DNA of 64,000 nucleotides. Source: Treponema sp. UBA4377 (GTDB lineage Bacteria; Spirochaetota; Spirochaetia; Treponematales; Treponemataceae). Shown here one piece after another: positions 53,701 through 60,780 of this stretch (the stretch's first letter is position 1; each line of letters begins with the position of its first letter). The stretch is from assembly GCA_002391235.1 (NCBI GenBank), contig DGRX01000003.1, forward strand, positions 1 through 64,000. The letters are read 5' to 3'. The notes beneath the pieces were generated by a model, which saw only the letters and a list, made by a program, of their open reading frames with translations, did not search any database and was not told where the DNA came from. Both the position numbers and the translations under genes were made by a program.

Positions 53701-54294
53701 AACGGCTACGACCCGGGCAGCGTATTCACCTCGTACAACAAAAATTACAGCGATGGAACGCAGGTCGGGACAGGCAATTCAAGCAGCAAATGGTTTAAGG
53801 TTGAGCCGATAAAATGGAAAGTCTTGGTCACTGACGCTTTACAGGGTGGGAAAAAGCTTTTGCATGCGCAAAGCATTTTGGAAGGAAGGCGATTTGCGGC
53901 AAGTGGTAATGCCTACAGTGGAAGCGAAATCCAGACTTATTTGCAGGGCCTCTTTTATCGCTCTGCTTTTGCCCCCGCTTTAAGGAACAATATCCAGCCC
54001 ACAATAATTAGTTTGGGCGGCGGCGAAGACATGGTTTTCCTCTTGGGCCATGACGTTACCGCCAATAGTGATTATTTTTCTAATGATGCCGCGCGAATAA
54101 GGGCTCCGACAGATTTTGCCAAGGCAACTGGCGCGCTTCATAGCTCTAGTACTGGCGGCGGCATGTGGTGGACGCGAACTTCTTATGAAATGTATGATGT
54201 TTACTGCGTTAACATAAGCGGCTCAAGTAACGCCTGTGATGGCCCTAGCAACTCTGCGGTTGGATTGGCTCCGGCTTTGTGGATCATGCCCTAG
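47728..54294 (+). CDS. giant beta-helix repeat lipoprotein with C-terminal DUF6273-like domain
   Basis: A 2188-residue surface or periplasmic lipoprotein. Its signal peptide ends in a lipobox (ALFSC, Cys near residue 33). After about 300 residues of strand-rich lead come three similar modules, each opening with a PF-x-TI/TM-x-A line (near 48706, 49987 and 51436) and a DYTILVDGT-like strand. They continue into short GGG(V/I)Y repeats such as GGGVYVESASIKMTAGAISK, which fold as right-handed parallel beta-helix rungs. From about 53500 a different domain ends in WWTRTSYEMYDVY and VGLAPALWIMP, the pattern of DUF6273. GGGAG 11 bases before ATG 47728 fixes the start. Adhesion or glycan binding is a family-level guess. 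DNA repeats are diverged, so not a recent expansion. Confidence 0.85.
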   Translation: MGKSCLKKTAGLVGGGFMAALFAFVALALFSCSNMSGGGASSSKNSYPVVRFVANMQSDLAAAPQEISGLVSASAGDAASFNDGISRSAMPDVEITFGTDIGVKYYVEAVTGTEGSDSYKRHFVYGTSSTLELGLESGKTWSVTCGIGVIEIASDLNGNTSASVQTVYMSDNDPSVTISPDNPVYTKTFGLKPSTEGSGNVYLEMTVPDSAVVKTFCSESALAKTLTVSSNTATLSATEVKSGIYDVTFIVYQHDDASGNDLPVYCSVQTINVFDNMTTRVWRPDGGAISDTGAFIVDSAAIESFKQSVFYVGSTGLGLAPADTNSGTPFEPLATMDAAFARINLNANAREYTIFVCGTVEGHGASISLDSSNAKSLLITGYGETQAVLDGKVGATPIWFGSVLDITSTGVPVAIKNVKVTGGNTVYDEDLYVGGDGGGININGDSSSEFRIDGCLITGNKAQSGAGVAVYGAKLKITNTTISSNIADIVNNQGCGGGLCATGDAEVTIGTGCLIQENKARSGGGVYVESASIKMTAGAISKNTAKNVNNAGNGGGIYFGESFDASFTGGTISENTAEGSGGGMYVSDCTVASEISVTGGTIEKNTASQKGGAIYALPHAFESEPLCFYLGGSASVPAGSSKTNDICLDKNSSFQAKIYLKSALSKHSKDNPIVLNVDYDAAKRGTVLVEAVNLSSLENYKDCFELNSGDWLLKLSSDKKSLVLDAPIWVASADAEKRKQAGAPSPDGPGKKAQPFDTIDNACAAMTDPNVDYTILIDGTLSGNQTISGVSAKSITICGASPLPTTGDDAGIPQDKIDAGGTMDDEYSDSDTKSALNIEAAVSVTIKNLMITGGRQKDKGGGIRLYVDEGGAALTLSSGAYVTKNKAKRNGGGVYVGQGCSLTIEDGAVIKGNKAINTTITTDNNISCCGGGVFVYKNSTLTMTGGTICENSAARGGAGGGVYCGQNVDFLMSGGKICSNSALQGSNGSKSGSGNGGGVYCYNSNFTMTGGVIGDDSTSATAASTTTDCSNYVVYTSSPDFQQGGGGIYYESSDNSKEMKLLGGTIARNYSSKHGGGVYVSAGKVTVKNTISYNCAIEGGGLYAFSGSVCSLDGDAYIPGGADEKNDVYLSDKACNLKLASPLAKHKAAGAQPIVLRLNTTDGAYKFTHGDKIVQSNPDSPFVLIDADKKCFKLTQEHMDEGLDLRFTTDCKALSLDRPIYVRRGGTPSPDTADGTKTKPFANIAAACDASVMTNASLDYTILVDGIDPSTGNSMPLLGAQTISATATAKSITIMGANGLYPADDLKAGEPKDALDGNDCRAPVLEALCSCPVILGNIKITGANNGANGGGVWRKNGDLYIQEGTLITRNTANQGAGVFVSSCNLYMSGGQITSNESTISTGTYSGGICSSADTSHNYGVFIYGSAVIGGVNKEHPACPTSTTTKDDVLNNGGNWCANQKGGGVGCFDANLYLGYKSASGSDGAPTSADVEEWTGGIYGNYVGGEGGGVYVRGKMYMNSGEIAYNYTKSSGGGVYNAGDFTMTGGEIYGNAVSASGAGGGVANGGFFGMKGGKIYANDGGLLGGGVYQSSGSSEIALSGDAVIGDSSKPNVAKQGGGIGCKDDVASITRIGWGWIPGSVSYTFTGGLIGNRATAGSGGAIYMNKSSKLYFYSGRISGNTASAGKGNGVYVHPEAGAMQMRGYVRFDASDDIWLAPPESGDPKTTITISKDGHVSGLAPTDTGAEGGTAAAKTATITPGAYNPGDLVLTGTTDALVSGNYGKFAVAPDPADPSQTWILDSDGCIYGSRPALVINQSSGMSSSASGKTFIKGAVVGSGTEDDPYVLELGALDTLNFQIKGGIGSKAVYSAESDGGMSAAVTLVQPNYSILYNWNIPDAGLKKKMLIVTNPNDPATRVEVPFWVLLKKPQYFMGTPYKDNNDGTVLFGDWPQTIKASSVNVSEIKVNQQVVGGEGGWFDYYLGSDGFWYVSQAENGYDPGSVFTSYNKNYSDGTQVGTGNSSSKWFKVEPIKWKVLVTDALQGGKKLLHAQSILEGRRFAASGNAYSGSEIQTYLQGLFYRSAFAPALRNNIQPTIISLGGGEDMVFLLGHDVTANSDYFSNDAARIRAPTDFAKATGALHSSSTGGGMWWTRTSYEMYDVYCVNISGSSNACDGPSNSAVGLAPALWIMP

Positions 54295-54347
54295 CGCTTT
54301 GTCCGCTCGGGCGGCTAGTTGGCCGGAGCGGCGCGTCCTTGCCGCCG

Positions 54348-55250
54348 CTAGTTTGCCGGCGCGGGGGCTAACGCTTCAAGAACTTTGTCCAATGGCGCGC
54401 CCATGTCGCTGGCGGCAGATTCAGGGCTTGCGTTATATTTACGAACAAGTGTAAGCGCGTCTTCCACGGCTTTTTCTTGGCGGCCCATTTCAATGCCATC
54501 CTGTTTCCAGCCTCGGATTGCGTTTTCCTCGTCGAATTCTGTCAAGCACATAGCGATTATCTCCTGTTTTTGCTCTTTGACAAAGCCTTCCAAAAAGTTC
54601 TGTTTGATTGCCCAATCAACGGCTTCGCGCACGGCTTGCCCGATTTCCATTTCCTTCTTCTTGTTGTCGGAAATTCTTCCCACAAGCCTTACATAATCAT
54701 ACAGCGACTTGCACTTTTTGACAAGCGTTTCGTTGGCGCCTTGGTTGATGTTTATGACGTCCGCCGTCCATTCAAAGTCACCGCTTGCGTCTTTAATCTC
54801 AAAGGCATCAGACAAACGGAGCTTGTAGCGTTCCTTCCTTTTTGTGTCTCCGTTGTAAAAAACGATAAATCGCGGATTTGGAATTTTAATGAGCGTCGAC
54901 TGGTGCAAGGTCAAGTTTTTTTTCGCTAGATGCTTTTGGTAAAGCTGGGCAAAGTAGAAGAACCCCCTTAAGGGCATGTTAGAATTTGTTTCGCTCTGCT
55001 GCTCGTAAAGCGTCATTTGGCCGTCAACCAAAAACGACACGTCGTTGTACATCTTGATGAAAATTACGTTCTCAATAGTGTTCAGCTCAAGCGCGTTCGG
55101 GTCTGTGTAACTCGTTCCGTTCAAGACGTTGTACAAGTCCAGCCGCCAGCGCTTGCTCCTCTCATTGTCCTTGCCAAAAATGGCGATAAAAAGGCGGTCG
55201 CGATACTTGGGCTGCGGCCGCTCTTCGATTGTGTTGTTTTGTGTTTCCAT
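54348..55250 (-). CDS. Rpn-type PD-(D/E)XK nuclease family protein
   Basis: 300 residues of the Rpn/PD-(D/E)XK family, multi-copy in treponemes and often labelled transposase-like. Family marks are YRDRLFIAIFGKDNERSKRW, VSFLVDGQMTLYEQQSETNS with the nuclease Asp and E-x-Q catalytic elements, NMPLRGFFYFAQLYQ, IPNPRFIVFYNG and the C-terminal helical tail. Known relatives (E. coli RpnA) are RecA-independent recombination nucleases. The start is set at 55250 with GAGGT upstream; a codon at 55265 (MQEVF) is also possible and longer frames run into the shared upstream block. The last codons (APAPAN, stop) are echoed 33 bases past the stop. It stands alone beside hexokinase, convergent with the beta-helix gene. 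Confidence 0.85.
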   Translation of the reverse strand: METQNNTIEERPQPKYRDRLFIAIFGKDNERSKRWRLDLYNVLNGTSYTDPNALELNTIENVIFIKMYNDVSFLVDGQMTLYEQQSETNSNMPLRGFFYFAQLYQKHLAKKNLTLHQSTLIKIPNPRFIVFYNGDTKRKERYKLRLSDAFEIKDASGDFEWTADVININQGANETLVKKCKSLYDYVRLVGRISDNKKKEMEIGQAVREAVDWAIKQNFLEGFVKEQKQEIIAMCLTEFDEENAIRGWKQDGIEMGRQEKAVEDALTLVRKYNASPESAASDMGAPLDKVLEALAPAPAN

Positions 55251-55264
55251 AAATACCTCTTGCA

Positions 55265-55327
55265 TATAAGGTATAGATGATTGGTCAAAAAATTTTACTT
55301 TTTTTGGAAAATTTCGCAAAAAAAAAA
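55265..55327 (-). repeat. block shared with the first Rpn upstream region, copy 2
   Basis: TATAAGGTATAGATGA, then GGTCAAAAAATTTT, a T-run and GGAAAA, match 112-176 with few changes. It begins 15 bases before the Rpn ATG, whereas in copy 1 it begins 54 bases before the ATG because a palindrome intervenes. Confidence 0.6.
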
Positions 55328-55358
55328 TCGCGCTTTCAAAAAACAAGGCGCGTTTTAC

Positions 55359-55387
55359 TTGCTTTTTTGGCGCAAAGGCGCTACAAT
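55359..55387 (+). promoter_or_regulatory. hexokinase-flagellar operon promoter
   Basis: TTGCTT (55359-55364), 17 bases, TACAAT (55382-55387). The predicted leader is about 30 bases and includes GGGGA before the ATG. Confidence 0.6.
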
Positions 55388-55423
55388 TATGGAATAAACT
55401 AAAAATAAAATTTGGGGAATTGT

Positions 55424-56722
55424 ATGAGCCGCGAAGTTAGCGCTTTTTTGGGAAAGCATGGATTTGTTCAGAATGTGGACGTTGACGATGTCGCCGACGC
55501 GATTTTATACGACATGGACCAGGGCCTTCACGGCAAAAAGGCCGACCAAGACATGATCCGCACTTGGACGCTTCCGCCGGAAAAAAAGCCCTGCAACAAA
55601 AGCGTGATTGTAATCGACGCGGGCGGAACAAACTTCCGTTCCTGCCTTGTCACTTTTGACGCAAACGGCGTTCCTTCCATCAGCGAAATGGAAAAGACAA
55701 AGATGCCCGGCGTTGAGCGCGAGCTTGGCAAAAAGGAATTCTTTGACCAAATAGCCCAAAACTTGGAGCACCTAAAGAACAAGGCCGACTGCATCGGCTT
55801 TTGCTTCTCTTATCCAATGGAAATAACAAGCGACGGCGACGGAATCCTGACCAGCTTTTCTAAAGAGGTCAAGGCTCCCGAAGTTGTCGGAAGCAAAATC
55901 GGCCAGTGCCTTAGCGACGCGCTTGTCTCAAAAGGCTGGAAGAAGCCAAAAAGCGTAATGCTTTTGAACGACACCGTGGCCGCCTTGCTTGCCGGCGCGG
56001 CCAATCCCGCCAGCGGCAACGTTTATTCAAGCTATGTCGGCTTTATCCTTGGAACCGGAATGAACGCCGCCTACATTCAGCCCGCGCTTGCGGACGTAAA
56101 GGGCTTTGAAAAGGCTGACGTGATTGACTGCGAGGTCGGAAAGTTCTGTTCGATTCCCCGCAGCGACTTTGACCGCGAGTTTGACGCGACAAGCGCAAAG
56201 CCAGGCACCTTTTACTTGGAAAAATCCTGCTCTGGCGCCTACCTTGGACCGGTTTCTTACTGCGCGCTAAAGACGGCCGCCAAAGAGGGCTGGCTTAGCG
56301 AAAAGTTTGCCGCCGAATTTCTCAAGCTTCCTACGCTCACTTTAATAGAAATAGACGGCTTTTTGCACGCTCCCTACAAGGCGGGCAACACTGTCGCGGA
56401 CCTTTTGGCAAAGTACGGCTCAAAAGACGACTATAATTTTGTCTTTGAAGTCCTTGACGCCGTCGTCAACCGTTCCGCCCGCTACGCCGCCGCGATTTTG
56501 GTGGCCAGCGTCCTTAAGACCGAGCAGGGCCATGACAAAACCCACCCGGTTTGCATTGTTTGCAACGGAACAACTTTTTACAAGACCTACAGAACCAACG
56601 GCCGCGTCAAGGCTTGCCTGGAAGAGTCGCTTACAAAAAAGCGCGGCCTTGCCTGGCACGCAGTGCAAGTTGAAAACGACATCACATTGGGCGCGGCGAT
56701 CGGAGGCTTGATCCGTGGCTAG
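55424..56722 (+). CDS. hxk: eukaryotic-type hexokinase
   Basis: Phosphorylates glucose and related hexoses at the entry to glycolysis. The 432 residues have the two-lobed hexokinase fold: DAGGTNFRSCLVTF (phosphate 1, near 65), FSYPMEITSDGDGIL, LLNDTVAALLAG (with the catalytic-base Asp), FILGTGMNAAYI (phosphate 2), and the late VCNGTTF adenosine loop. Bacterial hexokinases of this type are uncommon but known in treponemes. The start at 55424 is set by GGGGA; an upstream frame adds four residues without a ribosome site. Its last eight bases overlap the start of flbB, tying a sugar kinase to a flagellar operon. Confidence 0.93.
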   Translation: MSREVSAFLGKHGFVQNVDVDDVADAILYDMDQGLHGKKADQDMIRTWTLPPEKKPCNKSVIVIDAGGTNFRSCLVTFDANGVPSISEMEKTKMPGVERELGKKEFFDQIAQNLEHLKNKADCIGFCFSYPMEITSDGDGILTSFSKEVKAPEVVGSKIGQCLSDALVSKGWKKPKSVMLLNDTVAALLAGAANPASGNVYSSYVGFILGTGMNAAYIQPALADVKGFEKADVIDCEVGKFCSIPRSDFDREFDATSAKPGTFYLEKSCSGAYLGPVSYCALKTAAKEGWLSEKFAAEFLKLPTLTLIEIDGFLHAPYKAGNTVADLLAKYGSKDDYNFVFEVLDAVVNRSARYAAAILVASVLKTEQGHDKTHPVCIVCNGTTFYKTYRTNGRVKACLEESLTKKRGLAWHAVQVENDITLGAAIGGLIRG

Positions 56723-57344
56723 AGGCAATTCGCTCGGAAAATCCATCGTTCTCTTGTTTTTAATCGTGATTTTGGTCCTTGGCGGCCTTTTGTGGTTTGA
56801 CTTTCTTGGAGTCATCCGCGTAAAAAGCCTTTTTAATCCTGTTTACAAGGCTTTGGGCTGGCAGAGGCAGACTTCAACGACTTCGACTTCCACCAAGCCC
56901 TTGACCGCGGACTTGGACCAAGACCGCTTGGACAAGCAGCGCGAGGCCTTGGACCTTTACCGCGAGGAGCTGGAAAAGCGCGAGGCCGACACGGTCTCCG
57001 CGGAAGAGTCAAACCAGCGCCTGGCCCAGGAAATCGCCGACCGCGAAAAAAACTTGGAAGAGCGGGAAAAAACATTTAACAATACGGTCAAAATGTTCGA
57101 TGATAGAAATGTAAACATCGAGCAAATTGCCGCCAACCTAGAAGGCATGCAGCCGTTAAAGGCCGTCGATATTCTTGTAGCAATGGATGACCAGCTGGCC
57201 ATCGATGTGCTTAGGAAAGTCACCGAACGCGCCCAGAATAACGGAGTCGCCTCAATGGTTCCTTACTGGTTGTCTTTGATGCCGGCCGACAGGGCCGCCG
57301 TGATTCAGCGAAAGATGACGGTAAAACCAACTTCAATCGATTAG
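56715..57344 (+). CDS. flbB: flagellar collar protein FlbB (MotE-like)
   Basis: A 209-residue protein with one N-terminal membrane helix (about 9-30), a long charged coiled coil (about 60-125, rich in Glu, Arg and Lys) and a C-terminal MotE/MgtE_N-like helical domain (NIEQIAANLEGMQPLKAVDILVAMDDQLAIDVLRKV). In spirochaetes FlbB forms part of the periplasmic collar around the flagellar motor and is needed for stator assembly. fliK, flgD and flgE follow in the spirochaetal order. It starts within the hexokinase gene by eight bases. Normally fliI and fliJ lie upstream; hexokinase takes that place. Confidence 0.85.
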   Translation: MARGNSLGKSIVLLFLIVILVLGGLLWFDFLGVIRVKSLFNPVYKALGWQRQTSTTSTSTKPLTADLDQDRLDKQREALDLYREELEKREADTVSAEESNQRLAQEIADREKNLEEREKTFNNTVKMFDDRNVNIEQIAANLEGMQPLKAVDILVAMDDQLAIDVLRKVTERAQNNGVASMVPYWLSLMPADRAAVIQRKMTVKPTSID

Positions 57345-57381
57345 CGGCGATTTTTGCCTCGGCGTTTGCTGGAGGTAAAAA

Positions 57382-58761
57382 TTGCAAACTATCGTTTGCC
57401 AGACAGCCGAAACTTTCTCTCCTGAACTAGCCCAGCAGACTCAAAGCCTTCAAAGGCCGCGCCAAGACGACGGTCCGCGCGAAAGCGGCTTTCTTTCCAT
57501 GTTGAACCAAAGCGTGCGCGAGCGCGAAGCCGAGCCGGCCAAGAAAGACGAGCCTGCAAAGGAAGCTCCTTTGGCGGAAGCCGATGGCGCTAAGGCGGCT
57601 AAAGAAGAGCCGCAGACTGCAAAGGCTGATGGAAAAGTCCAGGAAAGCGCGAAAGGGGACGGCCAAGAAAACGGCCGCCAAGTTCAGTCCAAGAAAGCCG
57701 CGAAAAAAGAAGAGCCCGCCAAGGTTGACGCTTTTATTCAGGGCGCTCTTGCCGCTAAAGAGCCAAAGGCTCCCGCGGTTAAAGCCGGCGGAAAGGCCCA
57801 AGCCAAAGTTGAGGAAAAGTCTGGCCAAAAAAAGATTGACCCAAAACAGCTGGAATTCTTAAGGCAGGTTTCACAAAAGCCCGCGGAAAAAGAAAGCCAG
57901 GGCCTTGAGGATTTTGCCCAAAAAAGCCAGGAGGCCGCGAAAAGCGCCGCCGAGCTTTCGTTCCCGGCGGAGTCTTTGCTTTCCGGCCAAAAGGTCGTTC
58001 AAGACGAGCCCAACTTTACTTACGCCCATGAAGACGGCGCCCAGTCAAAGGAGGCGGCCGGCTCTAAAGTTTCGGAGCTTAAAAAGAATTCAAAAAAGCC
58101 TGCGATACAAGTCGCCGACTTAAGGACAAAGGTTGACGCCGCCGCGCAAAAGGAAACGGTAAAAGAGGCGAAGAAAAATTTTATCGCCACCGTCAAGGAA
58201 ACCGAAAAGGGCGCCGTCCAGATGACGCTTGACCTTAACGACCAGGCGCAAAAAAACATTTTGTCGCTTGACAGCCAAAGCGCGGCCTCCGACGGCTCGA
58301 CGTTCCAAGCGATGCTCAAAAACCAAATCACGCAGAACGCGGGCGACTTTGTAAAGGCCGCCAACATTGTTTTGCGCGACAACAACCAGGGCTCAATCAA
58401 TTTGATTTTGCATCCAGAGGAGTTGGGCAACGTAAAGATCAGCATGGAAGTCCACGGAAAGGAAATCGTTGGCCACATCACGGTCGCAAGCCGCGAGGCC
58501 ATGGAAGCCTTTGGACAGGGCACCGACGCTCTTAAGAATTCTTTCTTGCAGAGCGGCTTTGAAAGCGCCAAGTTTGACGTCAGCTTTGCGGGAAGCCAAA
58601 TGCAGTTCGCGCAAGGTAACGCTTCCGGCCAGAACGACGACGGACGCGCCCAGCAGGGAAGAAAAATTTACGGAGATTTTACGCAAGAAAGTCTAACATC
58701 GATTCAAGATGTTTCCGATAATTTCATTGACGACGATGTTTCGGTTAACATTGTCGCTTAG
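57382..58761 (+). CDS. fliK: flagellar hook-length control protein FliK
   Basis: 459 residues that measure hook length and switch export from hook to filament proteins. The long N-terminal part is low-complexity, rich in Lys, Ala, Glu and Gln, as usual for FliK. The C-terminal hook-control domain is clear: INLILHPEELGNVKISMEVHGKEIVGHITVASREAMEAF to LQSGFESAKFDVSF. The start is TTG at 57382, fixed by GGAGG at 57371-57375. Position between flbB and flgD matches spirochaetal operons (Tap1/FlbC position). It ends with an acidic tail (DNFIDDDVSVNIVA). Confidence 0.88.
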   Translation: MQTIVCQTAETFSPELAQQTQSLQRPRQDDGPRESGFLSMLNQSVREREAEPAKKDEPAKEAPLAEADGAKAAKEEPQTAKADGKVQESAKGDGQENGRQVQSKKAAKKEEPAKVDAFIQGALAAKEPKAPAVKAGGKAQAKVEEKSGQKKIDPKQLEFLRQVSQKPAEKESQGLEDFAQKSQEAAKSAAELSFPAESLLSGQKVVQDEPNFTYAHEDGAQSKEAAGSKVSELKKNSKKPAIQVADLRTKVDAAAQKETVKEAKKNFIATVKETEKGAVQMTLDLNDQAQKNILSLDSQSAASDGSTFQAMLKNQITQNAGDFVKAANIVLRDNNQGSINLILHPEELGNVKISMEVHGKEIVGHITVASREAMEAFGQGTDALKNSFLQSGFESAKFDVSFAGSQMQFAQGNASGQNDDGRAQQGRKIYGDFTQESLTSIQDVSDNFIDDDVSVNIVA

Positions 58762-58796
58762 CGCCAAGTTGGCGTTTAATATAAATGAGGTGAGCG

Positions 58797-59237
58797 ATGG
58801 ATTTTAGCGCTACATTGAGTCCTTCCGAAAAGATGCAGACAAATCTTGAGGTGGATCGATTCAACAAGACATTGACTGTGAATGGACGCAAGGCCAGTCA
58901 GGAATTGGGCAAGGATGATTTTCTTAAGCTTTTGATGGCCCAGTTGACCCATCAGGATCCTATGGAGCCTATGGACAACAGCCAGTTCATCGCTCAGATG
59001 GCGCAGTTCTCCTCGCTGGAGCAGATGTACAACGTGTCCAACGGCTTCAACAAGATGGCCAGCATCATGCAGTCCAACGAAGCGGCCGGAACTTTGGGAA
59101 AGGTCGTTGAGCTTGACGTTGAAGGCGAGCAGGTTTCGGGAGTCGTCGAGGGATTCACTCGCGGCGAAAACCCGCAGATTCAGGTGAACGGAAATTTCTA
59201 CAAGATGGATTACGTTCGCGCCGTATACAGCAACTAA
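58797..59237 (+). CDS. flgD: flagellar hook assembly protein FlgD
   Basis: A 146-residue hook-cap protein. The conserved N-terminal core is KDDFLKLLMAQLTHQDPMEPMDNSQFIAQMAQFSSLEQM (about 41-79), sufficient to define the family. The C-terminal part is short, as in other spirochaetes, lacking the large Tudor/Fn3 domain of enteric FlgD. GAGGTGAG precedes the ATG. The gene sits between fliK and flgE in one operon. Confidence 0.95.
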   Translation: MDFSATLSPSEKMQTNLEVDRFNKTLTVNGRKASQELGKDDFLKLLMAQLTHQDPMEPMDNSQFIAQMAQFSSLEQMYNVSNGFNKMASIMQSNEAAGTLGKVVELDVEGEQVSGVVEGFTRGENPQIQVNGNFYKMDYVRAVYSN

Positions 59238-59261
59238 AAAAGGGATAAGAGGTATAGCGAT

Positions 59262-60653
59262 ATGATGAGATCACTTTGGGCCGGCGTTTCCGGAATGCAA
59301 AACCACCAAACAAGAATGGACGTTATCGGCAACAACATCGCCAACGTCAACACAACCGGCTTTAAGAAAGGCCGCGTTGACTTTCAGGACATGGTGAGCC
59401 AGCAGCTTTCTGGCGCTGCCGCTCCCACGACGGAAGTCGGCGGCGTAAACCCCAAGGAAGTTGGTTTGGGCGTTCAGACTGCCGCGATCCACAACATTTT
59501 CACACAAGGCAACTTGCAGTCGACAGGCGTCGGAACTGACGTCGCGATTCAGGGAAACGGCTTCTTCTGCCTTAAGAACGGCGAGAAAAGCTTTTACACA
59601 AGAAACGGCGCCTTTGGCGTTGACAAGGACGGAACTTTGGTAAACCCGGCCAACGGCTACCGCGTCCAGGGCTGGATGGCCCGCGAGATGAACGGCGAGA
59701 TGGTCATCCAGACCGCCGCGAGCCCCACTGACTTGGTGATTCCCGTCGGTTCCAAGGATCCGGCGCGCGCCACCCAAAACGTAAACTTTGCCTGCAACCT
59801 TAACAAGAACACTCCCGAAATTCCCGAAGGAGCCAACGCCGCCGACATCGCCCGCGGAACTTGGGCCACGGAATTCAAGATTTACGACAGCTTTGGAAAC
59901 GAGCACAACCTGGCCGTTTCTTTTACCCGCGTTGTCGGAAACCCCAACCAGTGGCGCGCCGTCGTGAACGTTGACCCCGAGAACGCCGACTACACACAGA
60001 CCCGCGTTGGACTTAACACAAACGACGGAACGACAAACGAGTTCTTCGTTGAGTTTGACAACATGGGAACCTTGCGCCGCGTGACCGACTCGGTTAACGG
60101 CGAGTCAAATCCCGGCGGAGAAATCATCTTGCAGACTTCGTTCACTGTTCCCGACGCCAACCCCGACGCGGACGGAAACCCCTACCGCCAGACATTCAAC
60201 ATCAACTTGGGAACAATCGGCAGCATGAGAAACACCGTCACCCAGAGCGCGTCAAAGTCTTCGACAAAGGCTTTCGCGCAGGACGGATACACATTGGGCT
60301 ATCTTGACAACTTTAAGATTGACTCAAGCGGAATCATCACCGGCGTTTATTCCAACGGAACAAACCGCCGCATCGGCCAAATCGCCTTGGCCTCTTTCAC
60401 AAACCAGAGCGGTTTGGAAAAGGCCGGCGACAACACTTACGTCGAGTCCAACAACTCTGGCGCGGCGAACATCGGCGAAAGCGGAATCGCCGGAAAGGGA
60501 AGCCTTTTGGCCGGCGCCTTGGAAATGTCAAACGTCGACTTGACCGACCAGTTCACCGACATGATTGTAACCCAGCGCGGCTTCCAGTCCAACGCGGCGA
60601 CAATCAGAACGGCCGACACGCTGCTTGAAACAGTCTTGTCGCTTAAGCGCTAA
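59262..60653 (+). CDS. flgE: flagellar hook protein FlgE
   Basis: A 463-residue hook subunit with the N-terminal MRSLWAGVSGMQNHQTRMDVIGNNIANVNTTGFKKGR rod/hook helix and the C-terminal NVDLTDQFTDMIVTQRGFQSNAATIRTADTLLETVLSLKR helix. Lys165 (in PVGSKDP) and Cys178 (in NFACNL) sit at the positions that form the intersubunit lysinoalanine crosslink in Treponema denticola FlgE, counted from the first of two ATGs. Last gene of the operon, followed by a strong terminator at 60706. Confidence 0.95.
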   Translation: MMRSLWAGVSGMQNHQTRMDVIGNNIANVNTTGFKKGRVDFQDMVSQQLSGAAAPTTEVGGVNPKEVGLGVQTAAIHNIFTQGNLQSTGVGTDVAIQGNGFFCLKNGEKSFYTRNGAFGVDKDGTLVNPANGYRVQGWMAREMNGEMVIQTAASPTDLVIPVGSKDPARATQNVNFACNLNKNTPEIPEGANAADIARGTWATEFKIYDSFGNEHNLAVSFTRVVGNPNQWRAVVNVDPENADYTQTRVGLNTNDGTTNEFFVEFDNMGTLRRVTDSVNGESNPGGEIILQTSFTVPDANPDADGNPYRQTFNINLGTIGSMRNTVTQSASKSSTKAFAQDGYTLGYLDNFKIDSSGIITGVYSNGTNRRIGQIALASFTNQSGLEKAGDNTYVESNNSGAANIGESGIAGKGSLLAGALEMSNVDLTDQFTDMIVTQRGFQSNAATIRTADTLLETVLSLKR

Positions 60654-60705
60654 TATCCTTAGCATGGCCGCCTAGGCCGATAAAATAAAAAGTTAAAAAA
60701 CTAAG

Positions 60706-60749
60706 AAGCCGCCCGCCGACTCTGATGAGAACGCGGGCGGTTTTTTTTT
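60706..60749 (+). terminator. terminator of the hexokinase-flagellar operon
   Basis: CCGCCCGC (60709-60716) pairs with GCGGGCGG (60733-60740) and nine T follow. It uses the same GC-rich arms as the terminators at 41012 and 47558. Confidence 0.92.
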
Positions 60750-60751
60750 GC

Positions 60752-60780
60752 TTGAATCTCTGGTGCTTTTATGCTAGTAT
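60752..60780 (+). promoter_or_regulatory. coaD promoter, extended -10, leaderless layout
   Basis: TTGAAT (60752-60757), 17 bases, TAGTAT (60775-60780) preceded by TG at 60772-60773. The ATG at 60787 is exactly the seventh base past the box. GGGGA directly before the ATG is too close to act as a normal ribosome site. Confidence 0.6.

Noticed and set aside
54297..54347. Terminator between the beta-helix gene and the second Rpn gene
   Set aside because: AGCGGC/GCCGCT can pair, but there is no T-run on either strand, and the sequence is partly an echo of the Rpn gene end.
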